61,196 nt of DNA from Phoronis australis (GCA_002633005.1 NMRA01000079.1:193892-255087), one strand, 5' to 3'; counted from the stretch's first letter, positions 39,501 to 48,764 are shown. Numbers and translations are program-made. Notes: generated by a model from the letters alone, not told the origin.

Positions 39501-41636
39501 GCAAGGCTTTTGAATGAACTTATAGGACAGACAATCAAAACCTGAGAATTTTCGAATCCTTGCCATTCACTTACAATAGCTCACAACACCATGTACCCAC
39601 GATCAACCCCGCAATTCCTTGTGTAACCACAGCAACTCCACAGGTATTGTTGTTTGATGGCTAAAGCAATTTTTTGTGGACTTTTTTCTGCAAAATCTTT
39701 ACAAGCATGTAAAAATTGGGCACAACTGTGTGAGTAATTACGACATTCTGAAAGAATTTCTACAAAAAAAGAGAATGAAGAATGTTTATTTTTAGTAAGA
39801 ACATATTTCAGCCTCAAAGCCAATTAACTAAACAAGGGACACTTCCCCATTATTCGTTTCCTCAAGGAAGATTTTAGGAGCGCGCCCTCCTTCAATGGTG
39901 CATAAAGAAATCACTGAGTCAGACATACTGTGGTTGCTCAACTGGGGCCAATTGGCGCATTGAAATTACATCAGCAATTGCATCTTGTTACAGAAATATA
40001 GTGTATTGCACTAAAGATTCTGACACACTGCCGATGTACAGCTGATTAAATCTTATATTTGTGACCAAAGCTAGAATCACCGGTGGCATAACGTGATTGC
40101 AAACAAAATCATGCGACAAAGATGCCGCATTAAAAACCAAATTGGAAAAGGACAGAAAAAACTAAAACCGCCCAAGGGTGCTCTAAAATGACCCATAGAT
40201 TTGAGGCCCAGTGGATCAATTGACAAAACCTACGTTTTCTAAAATGACTCATGTTCTTATGTCTACTTTCCATAGTTTAAAGATAAAAATCAGTGAACTA
40301 AGGTGGCAAATAATGGATAGCACACCACGAGTGTATGAAGTCATGGCGTCCAGCATCCAACCTGGCTTAAATGGAATGAATATGATTTTAAAATTCTTGC
40401 TTCCCCATGCGTGGGTTTAGAGCCAGGAGTTCAGGCAGGCACAGATCTAGATGGGGACCTCCTGCTCTGAGTCACCTTAATACCCAGCCCTAACAGAGGA
40501 ATTGCACGCACAACCTATGTTCGTCTCTTGCCGCACCCCTCTGGTCAACATTCAGGATCCACTGCTGTCAGCCCCCCTCCCAGACACGACAAAAAAGTGA
40601 CGGCATACCACTTTTTTGAATTTGTGACTTGGTCCCTCCAGCTTACACCATCCTATATCTACCGCACTGTCTTACCGAAACTCTGGTCGATCGTGGGTAT
40701 CGTGACAACATCCATGGGTACACTAATGCTACATACCTGCTCTGCTGTTACCAAGTTGTCTTTGCTTGTGCTCTGCACTTGAGTGATTCTGTTCCTCCGC
40801 AAGATCTTGTTCTTCACAAACGCCTCAATGTGGTGGTTAAACTTCATGAACGTCACATAGATGGCGTAGCACAGCAAGAGGATGATGGACTCCCAGTATT
40901 GTATGTAGCCGTCGTAGTACGTGCCGATGAGCACGCCGAGAAATATGGAGTAGAACGAGCAGTCACGAAAGAGCGGCCACCAAGTCAGGACCAGCACCTG
41001 CTTGGAGAATATGGCGCACATACCTATTACAAATAGGATGTTAAAAACTGCACTGCCAACGATGGTGCCAATTCCAACACTGTTGTCCGTGGCGAGGAAC
41101 GTAGCGATGAGAGAGGTTGCTAGTTCTGGGGCGCTTCCTCCAGCGGCCATAAAGGTGGCGCCGGCGACATCCTCGGAGATTTTCAGCTTCTCAATGATCA
41201 CGTCAAGAGACGGGACGAAGAACTCGTCACAAACAATGGCCAGAGCTACAAACATGTAGACCATGCCAACACAGTGAAATAACACTGCCCCCTGGCGAAG
41301 TTGTTCTAGCGTGAATGCATCACGTGGGAACTCACCCATGTTTTCCAGAGGGTTTGACGACACATTAACTGGTGGCCGATAGCAACGATCTTGTGTGACA
41401 TTCTGTGATGGAGCTGTGGTGACGGCTAAAAGATGACGGAGATTCACCTGATGAGATGTCAGTAGCTGCGGGTGGTTAGTGTTGTAGTATTGCACACCGT
41501 AGCGCGTTGAGAAGATGGCGGACAGACAGCCGATGAATACCGTGCTGGATATGAGTAGCAGGCGCGTCGGTGACATCCGACGGCGTAGCCGCAGTCGTAG
41601 ACTTAATGACCCCATCCTCCCTGTTTGGTCAGCCAT
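12265..41636 (-). CDS. SLC24A: K+-dependent Na+/Ca2+ exchanger (NCKX), SLC24A family, whole gene, eight coding exons
   Basis: The joined exons (2,001 nt, coordinates in the exon entries) encode 666 residues, close to human NCKX2. The family is known to export Ca2+ with K+ in exchange for Na+ at the plasma membrane. Visible parts: a hydrophobic N-terminal segment (about 26-44); an extracellular loop with N-glycosylation sequons at N79 and N91; TM1-5 (116-266) with alpha-1 repeat [14 protein letters not shown], acidic residue E171; a cytosolic loop (about 267-475) ending in an acidic run [10 protein letters not shown]6-11 (478-658) with alpha-2 repeat [13 protein letters not shown], acidic residue D554, and GSNIFD with D581, equivalent to the NCKX2 aspartate needed for K+ dependence. 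The C-terminus ends in CPVI, like the CPVSV of NCKX1/2 and unlike NCKX3/4. Subtype is inferred; membership is certain. It could be the single ancestor-like NCKX1/2 gene of an invertebrate. Start alternatives are given in the exon 1 entry. Confidence 0.96.
12512..13161 (-). other. NCKX intron 7
   Basis: 650-base intron, GTGAGT to TTCCAG on the gene strand. No repeat or exon recognised. Confidence 0.85.
13162..13298 (-). CDS. SLC24A: NCKX coding exon 7, alpha-2 repeat
   Basis: Encodes residues 540-584 and two bases of Gly585. Contains the alpha-2 ion-binding repeat: [16 protein letters not shown] with D554, then [20 protein letters not shown] with D581. These residues form the cation pathway in characterised exchangers. 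Acceptor CACTACAG|GTCATG, donor GTCGG|GTGAGT. Near-identical in order and spacing to vertebrate NCKX. Confidence 0.97.
13558..13804. mobile_element. Family A MITE-like element, copy 1
   Basis: About 247 bp. Left end AAACTCTCACCAATTTAGGA at 13563; right end TCTGAAATTGGTGAGATTTT ending near 13800, nearly its reverse complement. No coding capacity. The best-preserved copy of the family here, with 25386-25818-type relatives of equal length. Confidence 0.75.
13832..14068. mobile_element. Family A MITE-like element, copy 2
   Basis: Left end CAGTGAAACCTCACCACTTA followed by AATATGGCGGACAGG. A decayed right end GTCCAAATTGGAAAGACTTA lies near 14048-14067. Lies 27 bases from copy 1 and may be a diverged neighbour insertion. 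Confidence 0.5.
14222..14341 (-). CDS. SLC24A: NCKX coding exon 6
   Basis: 120 nt, phase 0 at both ends, residues 500-539. Starts EKRKWF, then a membrane segment (about 505-528) and [11 protein letters not shown], the lead-in to the alpha-2 repeat. Acceptor TTCACAG|GAGAAG, donor GACGCT|GTAAGT. Confidence 0.95.
14561..14766. mobile_element. Family A MITE-like element, copy 3
   Basis: Left end CAGTGAAATCTCACAAGTTC, right end AAAACTCATGAGATTTCACA. Diverged inside, but the end layout matches the family. Confidence 0.55.
14880..14900. repeat. Short palindrome with 8-base arms
   Basis: TCACTAGG and CCTAGTGA separated by five bases (TGGTG), giving a perfect 8-bp stem. The centre reads CACTAGGTGGTGCC, like the monomer core found elsewhere in the window. 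Confidence 0.7.
15181..15312 (-). CDS. SLC24A: NCKX coding exon 5
   Basis: 132 nt, phase 0 at both ends, residues 456-499. Encodes the acidic run DDGEDDEE, then [17 protein letters not shown] and the first membrane segment after the cytosolic loop (about 478-494). The loop-to-membrane boundary with W-P-x-T/S is typical of the family. Acceptor GGTTACAG|GATGAT, donor AGGCCA|GTAAGT. Confidence 0.95.
15313..15621 (-). other. NCKX intron 4
   Basis: 309 bases, GTAATT to GTTACAG on the gene strand; the shortest intron of the gene. Nothing recognised in it. Confidence 0.85.
15622..15714 (-). CDS. SLC24A: NCKX coding exon 4, cytosolic-loop cassette
   Basis: 93 nt, phase 0 at both ends, residues 425-455: [20 protein letters not shown] and on to SEKSQ. 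Ser/Thr-rich and unconserved, as this part of the NCKX loop usually is. The call rests on strong splice signals (TTTTAG|GTTGTT and TCTCAG|GTAATT), an open frame and exact phase fit between exons 3 and 5. It can be skipped without changing frame. Confidence 0.82.
16503..16794. mobile_element. Family B MITE-like element, copy 1
   Basis: About 292 bp. Left end ACGGTAAACATTCTCCAATT, right end AAATTGGAGAATTTTTACTG, an inverted pair. The interior shares blocks with 52213-52480 (GCTCAAGGT.GGAGCTTG, CTCTGTAGATTGAAA, GAGAAATATGGTG-type). No coding capacity. Confidence 0.7.
16912..18616. repeat. Segmental duplication, left copy
   Basis: Near-identical to the segment starting at 18719, with only scattered substitutions and one insertion of about 26 bases in the right copy near 18952-18980. 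The offset is about 1,802 bases at the left and 1,832 at the right. It runs into the 30-bp minisatellite and then the assembly gap. No gene is recognisable inside. Confidence 0.9.
18399..18616. repeat. 30-bp minisatellite, left array, cut by the gap
   Basis: Units start with CAGCCAAC at 18399, 18429, 18459, 18489, 18519, 18549, 18579 and 18609 (the last runs into N). Two main unit types occur, CAACCACCCGGTAATAACC and CAACCGCCTGGGAATAACC. The true length is unknown because of the gap. Confidence 0.95.
18617..18718. other. Assembly gap (N run)
   Basis: 102 undetermined bases. It separates a minisatellite array from the start of the right duplication copy, the classic place for a scaffold join to fail. 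Confidence 1.
18719..20338. repeat. Segmental duplication, right copy
   Basis: Begins directly after the gap with sequence equal to 16914 onward, and ends with the same minisatellite in shorter form. See the left copy for the comparison. Confidence 0.9.
20231..20338. repeat. 30-bp minisatellite, right array
   Basis: Units begin at 20231, 20261, 20291 and 20321 (partial), with the same two unit types as the left array but at most four copies. Confidence 0.95.
20635..20750. repeat. 30-bp tandem repeat, four copies
   Basis: Unit GCAGCACTTAAGTAAGACTC plus AAAACATTTT, starting at 20641, 20671, 20701 and 20731. Almost perfect. Unrelated in sequence to the neighbouring minisatellite despite the same period. 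Confidence 0.95.
21484..21565 (+). repeat. tRNA-like SINE head, weak
   Basis: GTGGCCTAGAAAGCAGTGGT resembles a tRNA A box and GGACTCTGATTCCACTC a decayed B box about 45 bases on. No 3' acceptor stem closes, so it is not a tRNA gene. Resembles the better-kept fragment at 54038-54115 on the other strand. Confidence 0.4.
21951..22216 (-). CDS. SLC24A: NCKX coding exon 3, cytosolic loop
   Basis: 266 nt, phase 1 in and phase 0 out, completing Gly336 and encoding 337-424. Starts [17 protein letters not shown], the conserved loop motif of NCKX1/2-type proteins, then a Gln/Thr/Gly-rich variable stretch ending QNYNQ. Acceptor TTTTGCCAG|GTAAAG, donor AACCAG|GTGTGG (a weaker donor). Phase agrees with exon 2 and exon 4. 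Confidence 0.9.
22250..22492. mobile_element. Family C MITE-like element, copy 2
   Basis: Left end ACAAAAGTAATCAGACAAAA; right end CCGGGGAATTCCGGGTCATT then TTGTACGACAAAG. About 243 bp. Its left end lies only 33 bases upstream, on the gene strand, of the exon 3 acceptor. Confidence 0.65.
22712..22878 (-). repeat. SINE- or non-LTR-tail-like repeat with C-run
   Basis: On the minus strand it reads from CACGGGCGGATCCAAGATTT to a C-rich stretch and TAAATCGGCCACTC. This layout (GGATCC near one end, CCCCCCCTAAAT-type run near the other) is common in repeats of aquatic animal genomes. GGGGGGCC at 22732 and GGCCCCCCC at 22750 can also pair as a hairpin. Family not identified. Confidence 0.45.
23883..24238. 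mobile_element. Family B MITE-like element, copy 2
   Basis: Left end ACGGCAAAAATTCTCCAGTT, right end ACTGGAGAACTGTTACTGTA, an inverted pair. Shares the interior ATAGGCAATACTGG block with copy 1. Confidence 0.65.
25166..25271 (-). CDS. SLC24A: NCKX coding exon 2, cytosolic loop
   Basis: 106 nt, phase 0 in and phase 1 out, residues 301-335 plus the first base of Gly336. Reads [14 protein letters not shown] then [18 protein letters not shown]; the QLM-x-H-(T/S)-(I/L)-DPL motif is diagnostic of the NCKX loop. Acceptor ATTTTACAG|AGAACA, donor CATGAAG|GTAGGT. It sits alone, 15.5 kb from exon 1. Confidence 0.95.
25573..25818. mobile_element. Family A MITE-like element, copy 4
   Basis: About 246 bp. 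Left end ACTTTAAAACCTCACTTTCG, right end CCTAAATTGGTGAGATTTTA, near reverse complements and equal in length to copy 1. Confidence 0.65.
28010..28256. mobile_element. Family C MITE-like element, copy 3
   Basis: Aligns by eye with copy 2 along its length (GGACTAATTATGGTAACAGC and GCAAAATTCTAATTACAGA versus the matching parts at 22290-22360). Right end GGGAAATTTGGGGTCATTTT then ACATACTTTTG. Ends diverged. Confidence 0.55.
29135..29832. mobile_element. TTAA-flanked inverted-repeat element
   Basis: GGTTATCTCCAACCTTATT at 29139 and AATAAGGTTTGAGATAACC ending at 29828 are inverted (one or two mismatches), each flanked outward by TTAA (29135-29138 and 29829-29832). TTAA duplication is characteristic of piggyBac and Kolobok transposons. 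The 690-bp body has no transposase frame, so it is non-autonomous. Confidence 0.8.
33197..33739. mobile_element. CG-rich inverted-repeat element
   Basis: AAGCGTGTTCAACAGAGTGA at 33197 and TCACTCTATTGAACACGCTT ending at 33739 are inverted; the match continues through GCGCCCGC(T/A)AGCG. Inner motifs GAACAGCTGT and GAGCGC recur on both sides. CG-rich compared with its surroundings. hAT-like in look, but no 8-bp target duplication is clear. No transposase. Confidence 0.75.
34110..34316. mobile_element. Family A MITE-like element, copy 5
   Basis: Left part ACTTTAATCTTCACTTATTC then AAAATAATTGCCAAAA, right part CCATATTGTGTGCTAATAGA; both correspond to copy 4 and copy 1 ends, with decay. Confidence 0.5.
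37270..37500. repeat. Monomer-family fragment with CTCF-like core
   Basis: Contains TGCCACTAGGGGGTACACC at 37308, then ATTTCATGAACATCCATCAA and GCAGCGGACGCCAGATAAAC. The order of blocks is that of the last monomer and tail of the array at 48.8-50.4 kb. Confidence 0.6.
40737..41636 (-). CDS. SLC24A: NCKX coding exon 1
   Basis: 900 nt of coding sequence, residues 1-300, including the first five membrane segments after the N-terminal hydrophobic segment, and the alpha-1 repeat ([18 protein letters not shown]171; then [19 protein letters not shown]). It ends AEQ at CAG|GTATGT. The first in-frame ATG after an upstream stop is at 41636 ([10 protein letters not shown]), but its -3 base is T. The ATG at 41615 (MGSLSLRL) has A at -3 and G at +4 and may be the main start, giving 659 residues. 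Both leave the membrane part unchanged. Having TM1-5 in one exon is the usual NCKX1/2 layout. Confidence 0.95.
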
Positions 41637-41643
41637 CGACCAT
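41629..41643 (-). other. Upstream mini-ORF overlapping the NCKX start
   Basis: ATG at 41643 in strong context (A at -3, G at +4) encodes MVDG and stops at 41629, overlapping the ATG at 41636 in another frame. Could favour reinitiation at 41615. Confidence 0.5.
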
Positions 41644-41724
41644 TCTCGAAAAGAGTCAATTGAAATGTGAGGCACTCATTAAGTCATTATTTCCCATTAA
41701 TCTGTAACGACAGCGAGGCCAGAC
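41637..41724 (-). other. NCKX 5' UTR part of exon 1 and its acceptor
   Basis: A pyrimidine-rich acceptor CTTTTGTTTTACAG ends at 41725 on the gene strand, so this exon is preceded by at least one untranslated exon. The UTR has a 13-codon upstream ORF (ATG at 41697, stop at 41656, peptide [13 protein letters not shown]). Confidence 0.7.
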
Positions 41725-42279
41725 CTGTAAAACAAAAGGCGATAAAATGAAACTTACAGGGAAAGTTCACGTATTTGTGTAAGCATTCAGGCAAATCTGG
41801 TTGAAAAAGACACGACTTGGATTCCGAACTAGTTAATTGTAATCGAAATCTTGAAACACTCGCTTCTTACGCTCCAGCCTAATGGCTGACAGCCCTCCTT
41901 CGTATAGGAATATAAAGCAATAAGATAAACAATATCCCACATCAACGTTTTGAGGATGATGAATGGGAGTTCGTAACAAACGTGTCATTCTGAACAAGAT
42001 GTACCAGAGCATCAATAAACAACTTCAGCCCGAACAATCAACATTATGCATCAGTCTAAAAGGAGCTAGAATGCTATAAAATAATAACAACTCACCGTTG
42101 TTACAACAAAATAACAAGAGACTATGCAAAGCGATGAAATGCGGTCATGACTGTACTGCAGACAGTTATCTTCTAAGCGCATTTATGTAGCATCATGAAG
42201 TATATAGAGTGGTAATTTTCATTTTACAAGTCAAAGAATACATTGTTCCCTCATCTTCTCAATTGAAATTCCTTGGTCA

Positions 42280-42790
42280 AATTTCATGAACATCCATCAA
42301 GGAAATTGGTAGATACTGAGCCAAGAAAAACCTTAATTGCCCACTAGGGGGCGCCACAGTGCCTGTATTCATCTAAAAATCAACCTCCTGCTTACTGACC
42401 TCAATTGGAACACATCAACAAATTTCCTGAAATTGCATCAAGGAACTTGGCAGATATTGAGGCACAGGAGAAAAAAAATTTGCAAATCTGGGGGTGGCAC
42501 AACAGTGGGACACGTCTGAAAATCTCCATTTGACCCACAGTTCATAACAAAAATGGTCATGGAAATTCCATCTGAAGGTGGGAAAGAATCATCGTCTTCA
42601 AGACTAAATGTCATAAAAATCTGTTATGTAACTTGATAGATATTGAGGATAACTTGCCACTAGGGGTCATGGCGGTAGTTGAACTCATTTGGAAATTTGC
42701 TCCTGACGTCCCATCCATGACGAGAACACGTCTGCAAAATTTCACGAACATCCATAATGTGGTGTTGGAAGATACGAGGATGACAATATA
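42280..42790. repeat. Monomer-family copy, about three monomers
   Basis: Cores at about 42340 (CCACTAGGGGGCGCCACAG), 42489 (decayed, GGGGGTGGCACAACAGTGG) and 42656 (GCCACTAGGGGTCATGG), each followed by a TCTGAAAATC-type block and a TTTC.TGAA.AT.CAT-type block. Confidence 0.65.
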
Positions 42791-45700
42791 ATGAACCCCA
42801 CACTCAAATTCACCTGACACACAATAACCTGAGACTAATTGCTTACAAGTCCTTGCCCACCAGACAATACCCATCAATATTGAATTAAGTTCAGTTCAGC
42901 TACATTGCTATTCAGTCGCTTGGCACTTGTTCCAAATTCATTACAATCTGAGCTTACGCGGCCATTGAACGAGATTAAAACAAATGATAAATTCTAGCCA
43001 GTTTATCCCACACAGCGATTTATCTTGGATTAAAAGAAAAAGCCAACATACATCTACAGTTAATGACTAAGAATTCACCAAGGTCTGCAAATTGCACAGA
43101 CTTTCAAAGCAAACCAAGTTAGCTGTCAATGCTAAATCATTAACTTTAAGCACTTTACTATTTTTAACATTACCATCCTCAAGCATGAACTGACAACTCT
43201 ACTTTTCACCAAACTGCCATTAAATGGGTCGTGTGACCATGTCTATTTAGTAAATTTCCAAAGAAAAAAGAAAAGTACATTGATAGCAAAACGATGGAGT
43301 CAATAAAATGATCAAATTTCATTAGATATCAATCTTCAAGATGAGATCTCAGAAACGCTTTAACAGTTTTTAAAAATATCATTTTTATTTTGTTTTGTGT
43401 AATTTTTGTTTCGTCTTGGAAATCATTAAAGTCATTTTTGATAATCTTTAGAGGAATTAGTCATTGGTAAGTCCACCAGGGGGACATCATCACCAGGGAC
43501 AAGTATCATCTTCTTATGGGCGAGCATCCATGGCAGATTTTCGTCGTGATGTCGAAAAGTAAAGATTAGAGGAATTTAAATTCTACGCTTGGCAGATGTA
43601 AAAATATATGTTCCTCACTTGCCGAGAGTTTGGTCAAGCTTTAGTGAAATAGTGGAACATTTTAAAAGCAATTCTTAACTCTTACAAGTGTTTCGAGCAC
43701 ACAGCATGAAGCATAGTACCCGAAAGTTTCACCTCAATCCTATCGGCCATTTCTAAGATCAGATATTCTGAAGTAAGTCAAATTTGGACATTTTTCTATG
43801 GCTCTTCAAACACTTAAAACGGATACAGAAACAGGCCTTCATGCAGTGTAGGTCCTGGGCGTCCAAATGGATGCCCTAGCACTAATCTGAGCTCCCTGGC
43901 AAGGAAGCCCAATGTATCATTTGGAAGCCCACTGTCAATAGGAACCTTTCAAGTTTGGACTCGCACAATGTAATGAATACTAGGAAGCCTCTGAAGGCTC
44001 ACAGTGGGGGCTCTTTTTTCACAGCAGGAAGAAATATACAATGTATATACAAAGTATATGCATTGTTGATATTTTGACACTTGGTTGACAGCATTGTAAG
44101 TCTTGGTCTACACAGTTTTTTTTAGTAAAAAAGCTCGCCATAGAAGGCTGTTTTATAAACTTAGATGTAAAAACCTTGATCTATGGATTTTTTTGTAAAA
44201 AAATCTGTGTGTTTGGGGGTATTGATGGGGGTGGGGGGTTACGCGTCGGAATCATGGACGCCCTGGAATATTGGGAACCCCATTTTGGACACCCTATTTT
44301 CAAAATCCTAAAGGCCTGTACAGAAACTGCCATTATTGGTCTCCATGCACTAAACATCACAAGAAAAACAAACTTACAAGTTAACTTTTTTATAATGTTA
44401 CATTAGGTTCAAATGAATGAAACATTCAATCCTCAACTAACCTCGATGAAAATGAAAAACTTCTTACAAAACAAGACATCTTAAGCGTTTACCTACCTTA
44501 GTTTCATTTTACCATTTACAAGTTAACGTTTCCTTCGAACCACCTCATGATATAATTTAGGTGACTAAGTGCTTATTCCTGAACACATAAGATAAAGTGT
44601 TTCACAATACCTCCAACGCCAGCAATTATTAATTTGTAAGTCACGAATATGAACAAGACACAGCAAAATTCACAATCAATATTTCACTAACATATTAAAC
44701 AAACTTGCAATCGAGAAACACTTACAGAACAGTATTTGACTTTTGTTCAATCCAGTAAAGTTATGGGAAACAATACAATTCTTACCAAAAATAAATGTTC
44801 AGAAAAAAAAACACTTGGAGTGCTGTCAGCTATAATTATGTTGTCATTCTATGCAAACATTGTTTAATGCAATGTGGTCAGTCTTTGAAAGTGGGCATCT
44901 GACAATTTTGATAATAAGTTAGATATGGATCCTGGAAAACCTACAACAGTAACAATGTCCTACGATGATGATAGTTACAATATTCTATTGATCAAGAAAG
45001 TTACAATACCCAACCAGAATTTCCAATCAACAGTAAGAATGAGTTGAAAAATATAAGGCCTCAAGTAGAAGCAAACCAAGACACTCACCAGTAACAAACC
45101 ACAGCTGAATGAAGGCAGTCAATAATAAAGACACCTTGCAAAGAATGCGCGATTTCTCGAGACAGCCGTTACAGAGTATTGATCCTAAATTGATAGCAGA
45201 TCCATAGATATGCAGCGCTCACGCATTCTAACCTAGCATCGGAAGGGCACATTATAGGATAGTACTAGAACATGACATGTACCAACAGGCATATTACAAC
45301 AACATAACAGGTAAGTTCTACATTAGGCTTAATAGAGGTTTTAGATACCTCCACTAAAGAACCATTTCAAATCACCTTCAGCTAGTGTGGCATATTCTCA
45401 CTCGAACATGTGAAAAGGTGATCCTCAAACAGATAGTCTGCCACTCAAATTTAAGTGAGCTGGGTACGTTTTGGGCGCTAAATTTTCGTGAGAGAGGCAA
45501 ACATAAACACACCCACTTTTAAGGAAGTCTCTCTCATATAACGATGGGATGGGTATTTGGCTGAGCGTGGGTGTCTAAAAGTACAAAATTTGAAGATTTA
45601 GAGGGTGGGCACTGAGCCAAAGATGAGTGTTAACTCAGATGAGTATGGTAAATGAGACAAATGAAGACCGGTGCTAAAATACATTACAATGTCCAAATAA

Positions 45701-46327
45701 TGACCACAACCATCCTAACTCAGCAGTTAACATGGTATTAATGCCGATGGGTTAAAATACAAGCTAACAACATAGAGTTCCTTTTTATCAAAATGATTAA
45801 ATGATATGCAAAAATGTTGCCGGTGTTATGAAAATGCTTTTTAAGGAGAAATGGACATCGATTAAATCAAGAGTTAGAAATTTCTTTTTTTCTCCGATAC
45901 TTTTGAGTTTCTCAACTTGAAAGAACCATCAAAGTAATTAATGCAAAGACAGAAAATTCAAACACCCATCAGAGTAATGTAGAGAGTAAAGAAGAGAAAA
46001 GACGATTTAAAACATTAAAAAGGTTTTATTTTAACGAGATACAACTAAGATATCAGTACCAAGGGACATCACTTGTCCTATTGGTGCGAACCATTGCATA
46101 AATACAAGTGGGTGTGACAGGTCCTTAACAAATGCCACTTTCCCAACAATGTCATGACTCCTCCAGCCCATTGAAAAGTGTTCATACTGCCATCTCAGCA
46201 CCACACAAAATAGGTAGTTGCCAAACCTCCTGCAGTGTGAAAGGTTAAGCGAACACTGACATGTAATGTTTCTTGTAGTAAAAATGGAGAACACCTCTAG
46301 TTATTTGAGGGGTAAGTCTCTTTGTAT

Positions 46328-47743
46328 TACCGTATTTGCCGTAATAACCGCCCAGGGCGCTTAGAAAAGCTCGGTTCAGGGGGGGCGCTTATTATAACCC
46401 ATGGCGGTTGAAACCCGGTCTCCGAAACGGGTGAAATCGGAAGCTAAGATTCATCAAATTTACGCTCTGTGACGTATATGTAATCTTAGAAAGACTTTCA
46501 ACAAAACTGTGGTGCATTGGTATCAAACCTTACTGCTAAATTACGATCATTTTACAGAAAATTGTGCTGAAATCCCAGGGCGAAAACTCGCCGACTGACT
46601 GCCTCGAAATCGCCGTCTTCGATATGGCGACTTCAATGCTTGAATAAAAATGGTTTCGACCCAAACAAATTACCTGAAATCCTCATTAAGTTTTATAAGT
46701 AGGGTCTCTAAGATTTTTTAAGTTCCCGTGGAGTCTGGATTAACGGCAGGTTTAAGTACAAATCTGTGCAACATTGTGCCATCTACATGTATGATCGGCA
46801 ACATTGGCGAGAAAAATGTCTGGACGAACACACATGTTGTTGTCACGTGACGTTTGTTTTGAAGTTCGTCTGCGAGTAAGCGAGCGCGTGCGTGTCACCA
46901 GAGTTCATTTGCCAAAGCAGAGACCGTCTTTTGGCCAGAGCCACGCAATCTAACTAGCTAAATGTGTCTAAAGAAATTTGCACAAGCAGTAGGCCTGAAC
47001 TAGAGCGTGTTTCATTCAGCACTTGCCGGTCTCGTGCTAAAAACTTTCGACATTTGTCTCGGTAAAGCCCATGTTAGTCGCCGTGTAGCTGGATGTGTAG
47101 GTAACTATCTGACAGTTATTTTTCGGTGTAAGGGTGTGTAAGCATTCACTGTCAGTTGTCATTTTATCGGATATTCGGCTTAAAAACATCAATTATGGTT
47201 AATCAAACAATCCATCTCAAAAATAACGCAAACATGTTTTATAGTATTAGAAATTGTCGAAAATTAGTGCCAATATTCATTTCTTATCGATGCTATGCTA
47301 CCCGTTTAATGGATAATTCCTGACTAATGTCTTTAATGACAGGTTCATGTATGTAGCGCGCGCTTCCTGGCCATGTGCGTTTAGCACCGAGTTATTTTTA
47401 TTCATGAAACAGTCGATGTGTCTACTGAAAGGTCAGACCATAGTGGGACACGGTCGTCGCGAGAGCGTAACAACGCTGTTGCGTTCTTTTTGAAGCGCTG
47501 CGTTACTTTGAAGTGTATAGTCACCGTTAAATACCAAAGTAGCAGTGCCGCTGGTGGTCTAGAACACCCGTGGAAAAATTTTTTGATAAATAGAAGACGT
47601 TACTGTAGCCGAGTTTTAGGACTGTAGGTATGTCATTGTTCGCATGCACATGTTCATGGACTGGGCGCTTATTTCAACAAAGTCTGAAAACGCGTGGGGG
47701 GGCGCTTATAGGGGCATGGGCGGTTATTACGGCGAATACGGTA
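46328..47743. mobile_element. 1.4-kb TA-flanked inverted-repeat element
   Basis: CCGTATTTGCCGTAATAACC at 46330 is the inverse of GGTTATTACGGCGAATACGG ending at 47741 (one mismatch), each bordered by TA. Sub-terminal GGGGGGCGCTTAT motifs occur at both ends in opposite orientation. Interior is CG-richer than the flanks. No transposase frame. TA target suggests a Tc1/mariner-type duplication, but superfamily is not established. Confidence 0.8.
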
Positions 47744-48764
47744 ATTGTTGTCAATCCTGCAGTGTGTTAACTCATGCAACAAACAAAAGAAAGTGACATG
47801 ATATGCAGAGCAAAAGGACTTCATATTGGCTCTGTATTCACATGACTTACAAAAGCTTTCCTTCTCAATATTCTTACTCCACAAGGAATAATTACTGAAG
47901 GTAGCCAAATGCAACGTAGGTAAGGTATTGAAATGAGAGATGAAATCAACTACACAGAAGAAAAGGAGTTTGAACTAGTGGTGACTCCCGTGTTGTTTAC
48001 GAGAGGAGTTACTGAAAAAGGTAAGGGGAGTTGCCACGGAGATAGATCAGAACTTCCATGGTGGGAAAGAGGCAGGACGAATCCCACCTATTGTCCATTG
48101 ACTAGTGTTTTGACAAAAATGACGTGAAAGTTATACAACCATGTCCCATGGGAGGACAAAAATACTAAAAACTCTGCTTTTCCCTGACTCCCATCCAGTG
48201 CATGAAAATCACAAAAATGAGACAGGTTCTAATCTTTTTACTCCAAATTGAAATTATTTCTGTCTTCTTATTCTGCTCGTGTGCCAAGTCAAGATAATTA
48301 TGTCTCTTATACTGTTCTCAAGTACACTATGGCTGGTATGTATGACTAACCCCAACACTAATACAAATAGTTCCAGTCTGAACTCAAAAAATCAAGTTTT
48401 TACTACAGTTTGTATGGTCAACATGTGTAAACTTAGATTAAACAACGGTGAGAGTAAATAATATTTTATACTCAAGTAGAAACAAGACTGTTATTTTGAG
48501 TTCACCCACTTGCGAAAAATTAATAGTTTTTGTTATGCTTCAACTACTACAGTGATGGCACCAAAAACACCGGGTGCCACAAAAATTTCTGTTCAAACTT
48601 TTCAGCTAGATACATGTTTCCGCGGAAACGGGAAATGTAAAATCACAATTTTTAAAACCCCCAAAACTTTGTACTTGAATAAGTCAACGACAAGTTTTTT
48701 GAGTCAATCGATAATATCACGGAACAAGTAACAAGAGCAAGGCAGAATCCATCGCAAATGGTGT

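Larger units (their letters stand above)
25272..40736 (-). other. NCKX intron 1 of the coding region
   Basis: 15,465 bases, GTATGT to TTTACAG on the gene strand. Holds family A copies (about 25573-25818, 34110-34316, 38796 fragment), family C copy 3, the TTAA element, the CG-rich element and a monomer-family fragment at about 37270-37500. Open frames inside (for example 34662-35048, 38763-39092) match no family I recognise. Exon phases leave no need for another exon, though a cassette exon cannot be excluded. Confidence 0.8.

Noticed and set aside
40629-41259. Open frames on the + strand opposite NCKX exon 1
   Set aside because: Antisense shadows of the strongly conserved exchanger frame.
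41637-41675. Extension of NCKX upstream of the ATG at 41636
   Set aside because: The open frame reaches 41675 only by using GTG after an in-frame stop; a eukaryotic gene would start at an ATG.
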